A DNA stretch of 64,000 nucleotides from Streptomyces misionensis. GTDB lineage: Bacteria; Actinomycetota; Actinomycetes; Streptomycetales; Streptomycetaceae. Below, piece by piece: positions 25,307-33,484 of this stretch. The notes below the pieces were generated by a model, which ran no database searches, was not told the DNA's origin, and saw only the letters and a list, made by a program, of their open reading frames with translations. The position numbers were made by a program, and so were the translations under genes. The stretch is taken from the NCBI RefSeq assembly GCF_007896895.1, contig NZ_VOGW01000177.1, positions 10,002 through 74,001 on the forward strand, in the 5' to 3' direction. The first letter of the stretch is position 1. Each line of letters starts with the position of its first letter.

Positions 25307-25953
25307 AGCTTCTCCTCCGAGGCCTGGACGTACACCGTGCCGTTGCCGCTCAGCTCCAGCTGGAAGGCCTCGCCGGAGCCGCGGCCCACCATCTCGCGCC
25401 AGCCCAGCGCGGTGGACAGCCTGTTGCGGACCTCGCCGTGGTGGGCGACGTAGGCCTGCGGGTCCACATGGACCGGGCGCTGCGGGGTGATCGGCAGCTC
25501 GAAGACGCCTCCGTGCGCCATCACGGCCACCGAGCCCTGCCCCTGGAGGGTGGTGGTGAACAGTCCCTGGCCGGTGACCTGGCCCCGGACCAGGCCCATG
25601 ACGCCGCCCTGGGAGCCCATGAACATCGTGCCCTGGCGCAGGGTGCCCTCGAAGGCGAGCAGGCGGTCGGCCTCCACGTGGAGGGTGTCGCCGGTGAGGT
25701 GGATGACATGGACGTGATGGCCGCCGTGCCCGAAGAAGACCGTGCCGCTGCCCTCGACGGTCATCAGCGGGGTCGCCTCGCCCGTCACCCGGCGCCCGAG
25801 CATCGACATCACCCCGCCCTGGCCGCCCTGGATGTTGGGCGTGAACGACACGTCCCCCTTGTAGGCGAGCATCGCCCCGCGCTGGCTGAACAGCCGCTGC
25901 CCGGGCAGCACGGTCGCCTCGACCATCTTGGAGTTGAGTTCCCGGAAGGCCAT
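25303..25953 (-). CDS. AIM24-family protein (second of three)
   Basis: A 216-residue AIM24 protein. Recognisable blocks are RLFSQRGAMLAYKGDVSF, GTVFFGHGGHHVHVIHL, RLLAFEGTLRQGT and the terminal GTVYVQASEEKL. Its ATG immediately follows the stop of the upstream paralogue (TAGATG). A His-rich GHGGHHVHVIH stretch is noted. Confidence 0.85.
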   Translation of the reverse strand: MAFRELNSKMVEATVLPGQRLFSQRGAMLAYKGDVSFTPNIQGGQGGVMSMLGRRVTGEATPLMTVEGSGTVFFGHGGHHVHVIHLTGDTLHVEADRLLAFEGTLRQGTMFMGSQGGVMGLVRGQVTGQGLFTTTLQGQGSVAVMAHGGVFELPITPQRPVHVDPQAYVAHHGEVRNRLSTALGWREMVGRGSGEAFQLELSGNGTVYVQASEEKL

Positions 25954-26586
25954 CTACAGATCCCCCGCGATCGTGTTCCGCTCGCTCGGTTGCACATACA
26001 CCAGTCCGTCCCCCTCGAAGCGGATCTGGAAGGCCTCGCCGCCGCCCTCCCCGAGAAAGGTGCGGAACGTCACACCGGACTGGAAGGACTGCCGGACATT
26101 GCCCTGGTGGGCGATGTACGCCCCCGGATCGACCGTCAGCGGGTACTGGGGGCTGACCCGCAGCGCCACCGCCGGCCCGTCGGACATGATCGCCGCCTGC
26201 CCGTGCCCCTCCACCGTGGTGGTGAACAGACCGTTGCCCTGGGAGGCGCCGCGCAGCCCGGTGAACGCGGTGCCCGTGCGCAGCGCGGCGTCCGTCACCA
26301 GCAGGCTGCTCGACTCGACGTACAGCTTGTCGCCCCGCAGGGCCACCAGATTGATCTCGGTCGCCCGGTCGGCGAACCAGCAGGTCCCGTGCCCTTTCAC
26401 CTCCATCACCGCCATCTGCTCGCCGGTGAGGCGCCGCGTCACCATGCCGCGCAGCCCCTCGCCGCCGCCCGTGAGCTTCTTGAACGACATCTGCCCGTCG
26501 TACGCGACCATCGAGCCGTTCTTCGCCTTCACGGCGTCCCCGGTCATGTCGACGGCGAGCACTCTGGTGCCCTGCAATCGGAACAT
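25954..26586 (-). CDS. AIM24-family protein (first of three)
   Basis: A 210-residue AIM24 protein starting [17 protein letters not shown] and ending in [17 protein letters not shown]. It shares [17 protein letters not shown] and [13 protein letters not shown] patterns with the second paralogue. It is the promoter-proximal gene of a three-gene operon with zero or overlapping junctions, so the three products are likely made in fixed ratio. The in-frame GTG two codons upstream is an alternative start. Confidence 0.85.
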   Translation of the reverse strand: MFRLQGTRVLAVDMTGDAVKAKNGSMVAYDGQMSFKKLTGGGEGLRGMVTRRLTGEQMAVMEVKGHGTCWFADRATEINLVALRGDKLYVESSSLLVTDAALRTGTAFTGLRGASQGNGLFTTTVEGHGQAAIMSDGPAVALRVSPQYPLTVDPGAYIAHQGNVRQSFQSGVTFRTFLGEGGGEAFQIRFEGDGLVYVQPSERNTIAGDL

Positions 26587-26754
26587 CGCCACGCTGGGAA
26601 CGTATCGGCCCGACGGGTGGGCCGAACAGCACCCACAGGTGGACTCGCACCCTGAGCGGACCCCTGAGGGCACCGTTTGCCACAATGGCGGGACGCTTGT
26701 GCGTACGTTCACAAATCGGCAGCCACTCCTCGCAACTCCCACCGAAGGTGACCC

Positions 26755-27099
26755 GTGGACATCAAGACCGCCACCGCCCTCCGCCGCCTCCGCCTGGTCT
26801 CCGCACCCGAGGCCGTGTCCTTCATCGTCCTGCTCGTCTGCTCGGTGCTGAAGCGGACCACGGACTTCAACGCGGTGCCCGTGATGGGCGCGATCCATGG
26901 TGTCCTTTTCGTCCTGTACGTTCTCTTCTGGGCCGATGCCTGGAACAAGGCCAAGTGGAGCCTGGGCACCGCGGCCCTCTACTTCGTCCTCTCCGTGCTG
27001 CCCACCGGCGGCTTCTTCGCGGAGCGCAAGCTGCGCCGCGAGGCCGAGGACGCCGTGATCGCGGCCCGCGCCCGCAAGGAAGGAGTCGTGAACGCATGA
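26755..27099 (+). CDS. DUF3817 integral membrane protein
   Basis: A 114-residue protein with about three transmembrane helices ([43 protein letters not shown]) and a charged C-terminus. [11 protein letters not shown] is a family signature. The GTG start at 26755 follows CGAAGGTGACCC. It is coupled by ATGA to the next gene. A paralogue lies at 29534. Function is unknown. Confidence 0.85.
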   Translation: MDIKTATALRRLRLVSAPEAVSFIVLLVCSVLKRTTDFNAVPVMGAIHGVLFVLYVLFWADAWNKAKWSLGTAALYFVLSVLPTGGFFAERKLRREAEDAVIAARARKEGVVNA

Positions 27100-27392
27100 T
27101 CGTCGCCTTCTCCGTGACGCCCCTCGGCGTCGGCGAGGACGTGGGGGAGTACGTCGCCGAGGCCGTGCGCGTGGTCCGCGAGTCGGGCCTGCCGAACCGC
27201 ACCGACGCCATGTTCACCTCGATCGAGGGCGAGAGCTGGGAGGAGGTCATGGACGTCGTGCGGCGCGCCGTCGCCGCCGTCGAGGAGCGCGCCCCGCGCG
27301 TCTCGCTCGTCCTCAAGGCGGACATCCGGCCCGGCGTCACCGACGGCCTGACCTCCAAGGTGGAGACCGTGGAGCGGCACCTCGCCGGCTGA
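27096..27392 (+). CDS. MTH1187/YkoF-type thiamine-binding-fold protein
   Basis: A 98-residue ferredoxin-like fold protein of the MTH1187 family, starting [20 protein letters not shown] and containing [17 protein letters not shown]. Some relatives bind thiamine or its pyrimidine. The ATG overlaps the stop of the DUF3817 gene, so translation is coupled. Confidence 0.82.
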   Translation: MIVAFSVTPLGVGEDVGEYVAEAVRVVRESGLPNRTDAMFTSIEGESWEEVMDVVRRAVAAVEERAPRVSLVLKADIRPGVTDGLTSKVETVERHLAG

Positions 27393-27399
27393 CCCCTTC

Positions 27400-27457
27400 G
27401 AGCGACCGCTCACAAGGAGTATCTTCTTGTCGAAGATCCTTTGAGCGTTCGCTCAAA
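27400..27457 (+). promoter_or_regulatory. Two TetR-type operator repeats
   Basis: An 18-bp site at 27440-27457 reads TTTGAGCG-TT-CGCTCAAA, with 8-bp arms. A related, shorter copy, GAGCG-AC-CGCTC, lies at 27400-27411. They sit 25 and 71 bases upstream of an operon whose second gene is a TetR regulator, so autoregulation is likely. Confidence 0.7.
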
Positions 27458-27481
27458 CGGCGGCCTGACGTGGGGGAACAC

Positions 27482-28249
27482 ATGGGTCTCTATACGGAGA
27501 CACACATACGCGCCGACCTGGACGAGCTGTGGGCGCACACCCAGGACCCCGCCCGGCACCGGCGCTGGGACCTGCTCGTCACCGAGCTGCACCACCTCCC
27601 GCACGTCCAGGGCGAGCCGCGCCCGTTCCGCTTCACCGCGCGCCTGCCCCCCTTCCTCGCCCTCAGCGGCACCGGCGTCTCGGCCGGAGAGAAGGAGCGC
27701 CCCGACGGCACCCGCACCTCGGCCCTCTGCTTCTCCTCCACCCACCCCCTCGGCCTGATCGCCGAGGGCGCCGGCTACTGGCGCTACGTCCCCGACGCCC
27801 AGGGCGTCCGCTTCCTCGCCGGCTACGGCTACCGCCCGCGCGGCAAGATCCTCGGCGCCGCCGCCGACCGCCTGCTGGTCCGCCCGCTGCTCGGCTGGGC
27901 CACCGCCTGGTCCTTCGACCGGCTCCGGCTCTGGCTGGAGCGCGGCATCACCCCCGAGCGCGCCCTGCGCAACTGGCTCGCCGAACTCGCCGTGCGCGCC
28001 CTGCTGCTCACGATCTGCCTGGCCGGACTCGGCGGTCTGGAGCCGCTGCTCGGCCTGTTCGGCCCGTTCTCCGCCGCCATGGCCTACCTGTGCCCGGTGC
28101 TGCTGCTCGCCGCCGTCTGCGTCGCCCTGTTCAAGTCCCCGCTGGAGGGCACCCCGGCCGCCCGCCGCTGTCTGCGCGCCCCCGCCACCCAGACCCCGGC
28201 GCCGCGCCTGCTGCGCGCCCTCCAGAACCGCACGGAGACCCCCGTATGA
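27482..28249 (+). CDS. SRPBCC-domain membrane protein
   Basis: A 255-residue protein. The first ~150 residues look like a START/polyketide-cyclase-type lipid or ligand pocket (ETHIRADLDELWAHTQDPARHRRWD). Two hydrophobic helices follow (LLLTICLAGLGGLEPLL and MAYLCPVLLLAAVCVALF). The ATG at 27482 is preferred over a GTG at 27470 because GGGGGAA lies between them. It is coupled by ATGA to the TetR gene and controlled by the twin operators upstream. The ligand is unknown. Confidence 0.75.
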   Translation: MGLYTETHIRADLDELWAHTQDPARHRRWDLLVTELHHLPHVQGEPRPFRFTARLPPFLALSGTGVSAGEKERPDGTRTSALCFSSTHPLGLIAEGAGYWRYVPDAQGVRFLAGYGYRPRGKILGAAADRLLVRPLLGWATAWSFDRLRLWLERGITPERALRNWLAELAVRALLLTICLAGLGGLEPLLGLFGPFSAAMAYLCPVLLLAAVCVALFKSPLEGTPAARRCLRAPATQTPAPRLLRALQNRTETPV

Positions 28250-28893
28250 GCCCCGAGACGGCCAAGGCCGGCCAGACCAAGACCAGGCTGCTGGAGGGCG
28301 CCCTGCGCACGCTCACCGAGCAGGGCATCGCCAAGACCTCGGCCCGTACCGTGGCCGCCGCGGCCGGCGTCAACCAGGCGCTGGTCTTCTACCACTTCGG
28401 CACCGTGGACGAGCTGCTCGCCGCCGCCTGCCGGTACGGCGCGGAGCAGGCCGTCGCCCGTTACCGGGAGCGGCTCGCCGCGGTCACCTCGCTGTCCGAG
28501 CTGCTCGCCGTCGGCCGGGAGATCCACGAAGGCGAGCGGGACGGCGGCCATGTCGCCCTCCTCGGTCAGCTCCTCGCGGGCGCCCCGACCCACCCGGCGC
28601 TCGGACCCGCGACCGCGGCGGGGCTACGGCTGTGGATCGCCGAGATCGAACAGGTGCTCACCCGGTTGCTCGCCGCGACCCCGTTCGCCGAATTCGTCGA
28701 CCCCGCCGGGCTCGCGCGCGCGGTGGCCGCGTCCTTCGTGGGGATCGAGCTGTACGAGGGCGCCGACGAGGCGGGGGCGCGGGCGGCGCTGGACGCGCTG
28801 GACCAGCTCGCCTCGCTGGTGGCCGCGGTGGAGGAGCTGGGGCCGGTGGCGCAGCGGGCGGTGCGGCACCGGCTGCGGAAGGCGGGGCGGTGA
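28246..28893 (+). CDS. TetR-family transcriptional regulator
   Basis: A 215-residue regulator. The N-terminal HTH is TSARTVAAAAGVNQALVFYHFGTVDELLAAA, followed by a helical ligand domain. It is the second gene of the SRPBCC operon and is expected to bind the TTTGAGCG palindromes at 27400-27457, repressing its own operon. The ATG at 28246 overlaps the upstream stop. Confidence 0.88.
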   Translation: MSPETAKAGQTKTRLLEGALRTLTEQGIAKTSARTVAAAAGVNQALVFYHFGTVDELLAAACRYGAEQAVARYRERLAAVTSLSELLAVGREIHEGERDGGHVALLGQLLAGAPTHPALGPATAAGLRLWIAEIEQVLTRLLAATPFAEFVDPAGLARAVAASFVGIELYEGADEAGARAALDALDQLASLVAAVEELGPVAQRAVRHRLRKAGR

Positions 28894-28943
28894 GCGTCCC
28901 GGGACGCGTGGTGATCGTCCGGCATCCGAAAGGCGAGACGGAG

Positions 28944-28972
28944 CTGACCGGCATATGACCGGCCGGTAGGGT
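28944..28972 (+). promoter_or_regulatory. Promoter for a leaderless marR transcript
   Basis: CTGACC (28944-28949) and TAGGGT (28967-28972) are separated by 17 bp. The GTG start at 28981 lies 9 bases past the -10 box, at or next to the expected transcription start, with no ribosome site. Confidence 0.55.
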
Positions 28973-28980
28973 CTGATGAC

Positions 28981-29490
28981 GTGCCCAAGCCACTCAGCCT
29001 CCCGTTCGACCCCATCGCCCGCGCCGACGAGCTGTGGCAGCAGCGCTGGGGAAACGTGCCGTCCATGGCCGCGATCACCTCGATCATGCGGGCCCAGCAG
29101 ATCCTGCTCGCCGAGGTGGACGCGGTGGTCAAGCCGTACGGGCTGACGTTCGCCCGCTACGAGGCGCTGGTGCTGCTCACCTTCTCCAAGGCCGGTGAAC
29201 TGCCGATGTCCAAGATCGGCGAGCGGCTGATGGTGCATCCCACGTCCGTGACGAACACCGTGGACCGGCTGGTGAAGTCCGGCCTGGTGGCGAAGCGGCC
29301 CAATCCCAACGACGGGCGCGGCACCCTCGCCGTGATCACCGAGAAGGGCCGCGAGGTGGTCGACGCGGCCACCCGCGACCTGATGGCCATGGACTTCGGC
29401 CTCGGGGTGTACGACGCGGAGGAGTGCCGGGAGATCTTCGCGATGTTCCGCCCGCTGCGGGTCGCGGCGCTCGACTTCGACGAGGGGTGA
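28981..29490 (+). CDS. MarR-family transcriptional regulator
   Basis: A 169-residue winged-helix regulator. Features are LTFARYEALVLLTFSKAGELPMSKIGERLMVHPTSVTNTVDRLVKSGLV (a motif at residues ~44-92) and the wing RPNPNDGRGTLAVITEKG. The GTG start is probably leaderless. A similar MarR-DUF3817-mutase order is known to me from other Streptomyces. Its target may be the downstream membrane protein or the mutase. Confidence 0.87.
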   Translation: MPKPLSLPFDPIARADELWQQRWGNVPSMAAITSIMRAQQILLAEVDAVVKPYGLTFARYEALVLLTFSKAGELPMSKIGERLMVHPTSVTNTVDRLVKSGLVAKRPNPNDGRGTLAVITEKGREVVDAATRDLMAMDFGLGVYDAEECREIFAMFRPLRVAALDFDEG

Positions 29491-29533
29491 CCCCGGCCAA
29501 GATCTCCCGGAACGGGTGGTTACGCTCGACTCC

Positions 29534-29872
29534 ATGAAGAAGAGCGTGCTGACCCGCTACCGCGTCATGGCCTACACCACGGGTGTCCTGCTGGTGCTGC
29601 TGTGCCTGAGCATGATCGCGAAGTACGGGCTGGACATCAGCGGCGCGGCCGACCTGACCCGCGTCGTCGCCATCGCCCACGGCTGGCTGTACGTCGTCTA
29701 CCTGGTCTTCGCCTTCGACCTGGGGTCCAAGGCGAAGTGGCCGGTCGGCAAGCAGCTGTGGGTGCTGCTCGCGGGCACGATCCCCACCGCCGCGTTCTTC
29801 GTGGAGCGGAAGATCAGCCGGGAGCTGGACGGCAAGGTCGCCGACCGCGCCCCGGCCGTCGCCGAGGCGTAG
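29534..29872 (+). CDS. DUF3817 integral membrane protein (paralogue)
   Basis: A 112-residue protein with about three transmembrane helices and the signature PTAAFFVERKISREL. It is related to the product of 26755-27099 but clearly diverged. The start ATG at 29534 lies 8 bases after TACGCT, a possible -10 box, and there is no clear ribosome site, so it may be leaderless. Function is unknown. Confidence 0.82.
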   Translation: MKKSVLTRYRVMAYTTGVLLVLLCLSMIAKYGLDISGAADLTRVVAIAHGWLYVVYLVFAFDLGSKAKWPVGKQLWVLLAGTIPTAAFFVERKISRELDGKVADRAPAVAEA

Positions 29873-29945
29873 TCCCCACCGGGGCGGCCCTTCGCCGGGC
29901 TCTCACCGCCGTACGGGTGCCGTACGGCGGTCTGCCGTCGACAGA

Positions 29946-29963
29946 TACTAGGACGTCCAAGTA
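29946..29963 (+). promoter_or_regulatory. Palindrome upstream of the mutase gene
   Basis: TACTAGGACGTCCAAGTA is an 18-bp near-perfect palindrome centred on GGACGTCC. It ends 11 bases before the mutase ATG. Its position suggests an operator for an acyl-CoA or branched-chain metabolism regulator; the regulator is unknown. Confidence 0.6.
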
Positions 29964-29974
29964 AATTCGACGGT

Positions 29975-31675
29975 ATGGACGCTCACGCCATCGAGGAGGG
30001 CCGCCGGCGCTGGCAGGCCCGCTACGACGCCGCGCGCAAGCGTGACGCGGACTTCTCCACCCTCTCCGGGGACCCCGTGGAGCCGGTGTACGGGCCCCGG
30101 CCCGGTGACACGTACGAGGGATTCGAGCGGATCGGCTGGCCGGGGGAGTACCCCTTCACCCGCGGTCTGCATCCGACCGGCTACCGCGGCCGGGCCTGGA
30201 CCATCCGGCAGTTCGCCGGGTTCGGCAACGCCGAGCAGACCAACGAGCGGTACAAGATGATCCTCGCCGCGGGCGGCGGCGGGCTCTCCGTGGCGTTCGA
30301 CATGCCCACGCTGATGGGCCGCGACTCCGACGACCCCCGCTCGCTCGGCGAGGTCGGCCACTGCGGGGTCGCGATCGACTCGGCCGCCGACATGGAGGTC
30401 CTGTTCCGGGACATCCCGCTCGGCGAGGTCACCACGTCGATGACGATCAGCGGACCCGCCGTGCCCCTCTTCTGCATGTACCTGGTCGCCGCCGAGCGGC
30501 AGGGCGTGGACCCGGCGGTGCTCGACGGCACGCTCCAGACCGACATCTTCAAGGAGTACATCGCCCAGAAGGAATGGCTCTTCGGGCCGGAGCCGCATCT
30601 GCGGCTGATCGGCGACCTCATGGAGTACTGCGCGGCCCGCGTCCCCGCCTACAAGCCGCTGTCCGTCTCCGGGTACCACATCCGCGAGGCCGGGGCGACG
30701 GCCGCGCAGGAGCTGGCGTACACGCTGGCGGACGGCTTCGGGTACGTCGAGCTGGGGCTGAGCCGCGGGCTGGACGTCGACGTCTTCGCGCCCGGTCTCT
30801 CCTTCTTCTTCGACGCCCACGTCGACTTCTTCGAGGAGATCGCCAAGTTCCGCGCGGCGCGCCGGATCTGGGCGCGCTGGATGCGGGACGTGTACGGCGC
30901 GCGGAGCGAGAAGGCGCAGTGGCTGCGGTTCCACACGCAGACGGCCGGGGTCTCGCTCACCGCGCAGCAGCCGTACAACAACGTGGTGCGCACCGCGGTG
31001 GAGGCGCTGGCCGCGGTGCTCGGCGGGACCAACTCGCTGCACACCAACGCCCTGGACGAGACGCTGGCACTGCCCGGCGAGCAGGCCGCGGAGATCGCGC
31101 TGCGCACCCAGCAGGTGCTGATGGAGGAGACCGGCGTCGCCAACGTGGCGGACCCGCTCGGTGGTTCGTGGTACGTCGAGCGGCTGACGGACCGGATCGA
31201 GGCGGCGGCGGAGGAGATCTTCGAGCGGATCAGGGAGCGGGGGCTGCGGGCGCATCCGGACGGGCGCCACCCGATCGGGCCGATGACCTCCGGCATCCTG
31301 CGCGGGATCGAGGACGGCTGGTTCACCGGGGAGATCGCCGAGTCGGCCTTCCGTCATCAACGGGCCGTGGAGAAGGGCGAGAAGAGGATCGTGGGCGTCA
31401 ACGTCCACACCGGCTCCGTCACCGGCGACCTGGAGATCCTGCGGGTGGGCCACGAGGTGGAGCGGGACCAGGTGAAGATCCTCGGCGAGCGCCGCGCGCA
31501 ACGGGACGGCGCCGCCGTGCGCACCGCCCTGGACGGGCTGCTCGCCGCCGCCCGGGACGGCTCCGGCCTGATCGAGCCCATGCTGGCCGCGGTGCGCGCC
31601 GAGGCGACCCTGGGCGAGATCTGCGGGGTGCTGCGCGAGGAGTGGGGGGTCTACACGGAGCCCGCGGGATTCTGA
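29975..31675 (+). CDS. icmA: Isobutyryl-CoA mutase large subunit IcmA
   Basis: A 566-residue TIM-barrel subunit of the adenosylcobalamin-dependent isobutyryl-CoA/n-butyryl-CoA mutase. It has no B12-binding domain; a separate small subunit is needed. Two specificity residues can be placed with this start: Phe80 (TIRQFAGFG) and Gln198 (KEYIAQKEW). These are the isobutyryl-CoA mutase pair, in contrast to Tyr and Arg of methylmalonyl-CoA mutase. GLSVAFDMPTLMG and the NVADPLGGSWYVE region are intact. It supplies butyryl-CoA or isobutyryl-CoA for valine catabolism and polyketide precursors. It ends 6 bp from a converging TetR stop. Confidence 0.93.
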   Translation: MDAHAIEEGRRRWQARYDAARKRDADFSTLSGDPVEPVYGPRPGDTYEGFERIGWPGEYPFTRGLHPTGYRGRAWTIRQFAGFGNAEQTNERYKMILAAGGGGLSVAFDMPTLMGRDSDDPRSLGEVGHCGVAIDSAADMEVLFRDIPLGEVTTSMTISGPAVPLFCMYLVAAERQGVDPAVLDGTLQTDIFKEYIAQKEWLFGPEPHLRLIGDLMEYCAARVPAYKPLSVSGYHIREAGATAAQELAYTLADGFGYVELGLSRGLDVDVFAPGLSFFFDAHVDFFEEIAKFRAARRIWARWMRDVYGARSEKAQWLRFHTQTAGVSLTAQQPYNNVVRTAVEALAAVLGGTNSLHTNALDETLALPGEQAAEIALRTQQVLMEETGVANVADPLGGSWYVERLTDRIEAAAEEIFERIRERGLRAHPDGRHPIGPMTSGILRGIEDGWFTGEIAESAFRHQRAVEKGEKRIVGVNVHTGSVTGDLEILRVGHEVERDQVKILGERRAQRDGAAVRTALDGLLAAARDGSGLIEPMLAAVRAEATLGEICGVLREEWGVYTEPAGF

Positions 31676-31681
31676 CCGGGT

Positions 31682-32302
31682 TCAGGACGGGGCGGCCAGG
31701 CCCAGCAGCAGGACCCGGATGAAGCTGCGCACCCAGTCCTCGTCGGCGGGTTTGCCGCTCACCAGGGTGCGGTGCACCACCGCGCCCGCCACCACGTCGA
31801 AGGTGAGGTCGACGGTGCGGGCCGCCTCCTCGGCGTCCTCGGGTTCCGGCGGCAGTTCACCGCGTTCGGCGGCCCGGGCCCGGCCCTCCAGGACCAGCCG
31901 TTTCTGGCGTTCCACGATGGAGGTGCGGATGCGTTCGCGCAGCGGGTCGTCGCGGGTGGACTCGGCCACGACCGCCATCAGGCCGCTCCGGCACTCGGGG
32001 CGGTCCAGGAGCGCCGCGAACTGGAGGACGACGCCCTCGATGTCGGCGGCCAGACTGCCCCGGTCGGGCAGGCGCAGTTCGTCGAAGAGTTCCGCGACGG
32101 CGTCGACGACCAGTTCGTTCTTGCCGGCCCAGCGGCGGTAGAGGGTGGTCTTGGCAACCCCGGCGCGGGTCGCGACGTCCTGCAGAGTGAGCTTGGACCA
32201 GCCCAGTTCGACCAGCGCCTGCCTGGTCGCGGCCAGGATCGCGGCGTCCGCGGCGGCGCTGCGCGGGCGCCCGGGACGGCCGGCGGGGGTGCGACTCTGC
32301 AT
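31682..32302 (-). CDS. TetR-family transcriptional regulator
   Basis: A 206-residue regulator. The HTH is LTLQDVATRAGVAKTTLYRRWAGKNELV, preceded by an Arg/Pro-rich arm (RTPAGRPGRPRSAAAD) that can contact the minor groove. It diverges from the thioredoxin-TPR gene; a 17-bp palindrome lies between them at 32386-32402. The ATG at 32302 is used; upstream in-frame codons lack a ribosome site. Confidence 0.87.
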   Translation of the reverse strand: MQSRTPAGRPGRPRSAAADAAILAATRQALVELGWSKLTLQDVATRAGVAKTTLYRRWAGKNELVVDAVAELFDELRLPDRGSLAADIEGVVLQFAALLDRPECRSGLMAVVAESTRDDPLRERIRTSIVERQKRLVLEGRARAAERGELPPEPEDAEEAARTVDLTFDVVAGAVVHRTLVSGKPADEDWVRSFIRVLLLGLAAPS

Positions 32303-32385
32303 CCCATGACCATAACCGGCGGGTTCTGCGGGGCCGTGAGGGAGATCACCGGAAAGAGGTGTCGCCCGCCCGCCCACAGCCATTA

Positions 32386-32402
32386 CGCTACGGGTCGTAG
32401 CG
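32386..32402. promoter_or_regulatory. Operator-like palindrome between tetR and trx-TPR
   Basis: CGCTACG-GGT-CGTAGCG has perfect 7-bp arms. It lies 84 bases upstream of the TetR start and 111 upstream of the thioredoxin start. The TetR protein is the obvious candidate binder. Confidence 0.55.
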
Positions 32403-32512
32403 GAAAGCTCGCGAGGGACGTTCGCGGGCGGGACGACTCGGCGCGGGTGGGGACCCGGCGCCGGACATCGACGCTTTTTTCTTCAGACGCGGTATCGGGG
32501 GAGGATAGACGC

Positions 32513-33484
32513 ATGCAGCCACGGAACATGTCCATGAGCGGCGTGGTCGACCTCGCCGCGGTGAAGGCGGCCCAGGAGGCCAAGGCCAAGGCCGAGCAGA
32601 CGCGCGCCGAAGCCGCCCGGCAGGGCGGCACGGGTGCCGTCTCCCCGGCCGATCTCGTCATCGACGTCGACGAAGCCGGCTTTGAACGCGAGATCCTCCA
32701 GCGCTCCGCAGAGGTGCCGGTCGTCATCGACTTCTGGGCCGAGTGGTGTCAGCCCTGCAAGCAGCTGAGCCCGGTCCTGGAGCGGCTGGCCGTCGAGTAC
32801 AACGGGCGCTTCCTGCTCGCCAAGATCGACGTCGACGCCAACCAGATGCTGATGCAGCAGTTCGGGGTGCAGGGCATCCCGGCGGTGTTCGCCGTCGTCG
32901 CCGGTCAGGCCCTGCCGCTGTTCCAGGGGGCGGCGAGCGAGGAGCAGATCCGGGGAACCCTCGACCAGCTGGTGCAGGTGGCCGAGCAGCGCTTCGGGCT
33001 GACCGGTCTGACCGTCGACCCGGACGCGGAGCCGGGCGGCGCGGCCGGTGCCGAGGCGCCGGAGGGGCCGTACGACGCGGCCCTGAACGCCGCCGCGCTG
33101 GCGCTGGACGCCGGCGACCTGGACGGCGCGGTGCGCGCGTACCAGAACGTACTGGCCGACGACCCGGGCCACCCCGAGGCCAAACTCGGCCTCGCGCAGG
33201 CCGAGTTGCTGCGCCGGGTGCAGCACATGGACCCGCAGAAGGTCCGTCGCGAGGCGGCCGAGAAGCCGAAGGACGCCGAGGCGCAGATCGCCGCCGCGGA
33301 CCTGGATCTGGTGGGCGGTCATGTCGAGGACGCCTTCGGGCGGTTGATCGAGACGGTGCAGCGCACGGTGGGTGACGACCGGGACGCGGTGCGACGCCGA
33401 CTGCTCGAACTGTTCGAGGTCGTGGGCCCCGAGGACCCGCGGGTGGTCGGTGCCCGCCGGGCGCTGGCGCGGGCGCTTTTCTGA
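32513..33484 (+). CDS. Thioredoxin-TPR co-chaperone-like protein (YbbN/CnoX type)
   Basis: A 323-residue cytosolic protein. An Ala/Lys-rich leader (residues 1-45) is followed by a thioredoxin domain with Cys79 and Cys82 in WAEWCQPCKQL and cis-Pro in GIPAVF. A C-terminal tetratricopeptide region follows (ALALDAGDLDGAVRAYQNVLADDPGHPEAKLGL). The layout is that of YbbN/CnoX, which links redox control to chaperone handover. GGGGGAGGATAGACGC precedes the ATG at 32513. Confidence 0.88.
   Translation: MQPRNMSMSGVVDLAAVKAAQEAKAKAEQTRAEAARQGGTGAVSPADLVIDVDEAGFEREILQRSAEVPVVIDFWAEWCQPCKQLSPVLERLAVEYNGRFLLAKIDVDANQMLMQQFGVQGIPAVFAVVAGQALPLFQGAASEEQIRGTLDQLVQVAEQRFGLTGLTVDPDAEPGGAAGAEAPEGPYDAALNAAALALDAGDLDGAVRAYQNVLADDPGHPEAKLGLAQAELLRRVQHMDPQKVRREAAEKPKDAEAQIAAADLDLVGGHVEDAFGRLIETVQRTVGDDRDAVRRRLLELFEVVGPEDPRVVGARRALARALF

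Noticed and set aside
29975-31675. Methylmalonyl-CoA mutase large subunit
   Set aside because: Phe80 and Gln198 replace the Tyr and Arg of methylmalonyl-CoA mutase, and there is no B12 domain. IcmA fits.
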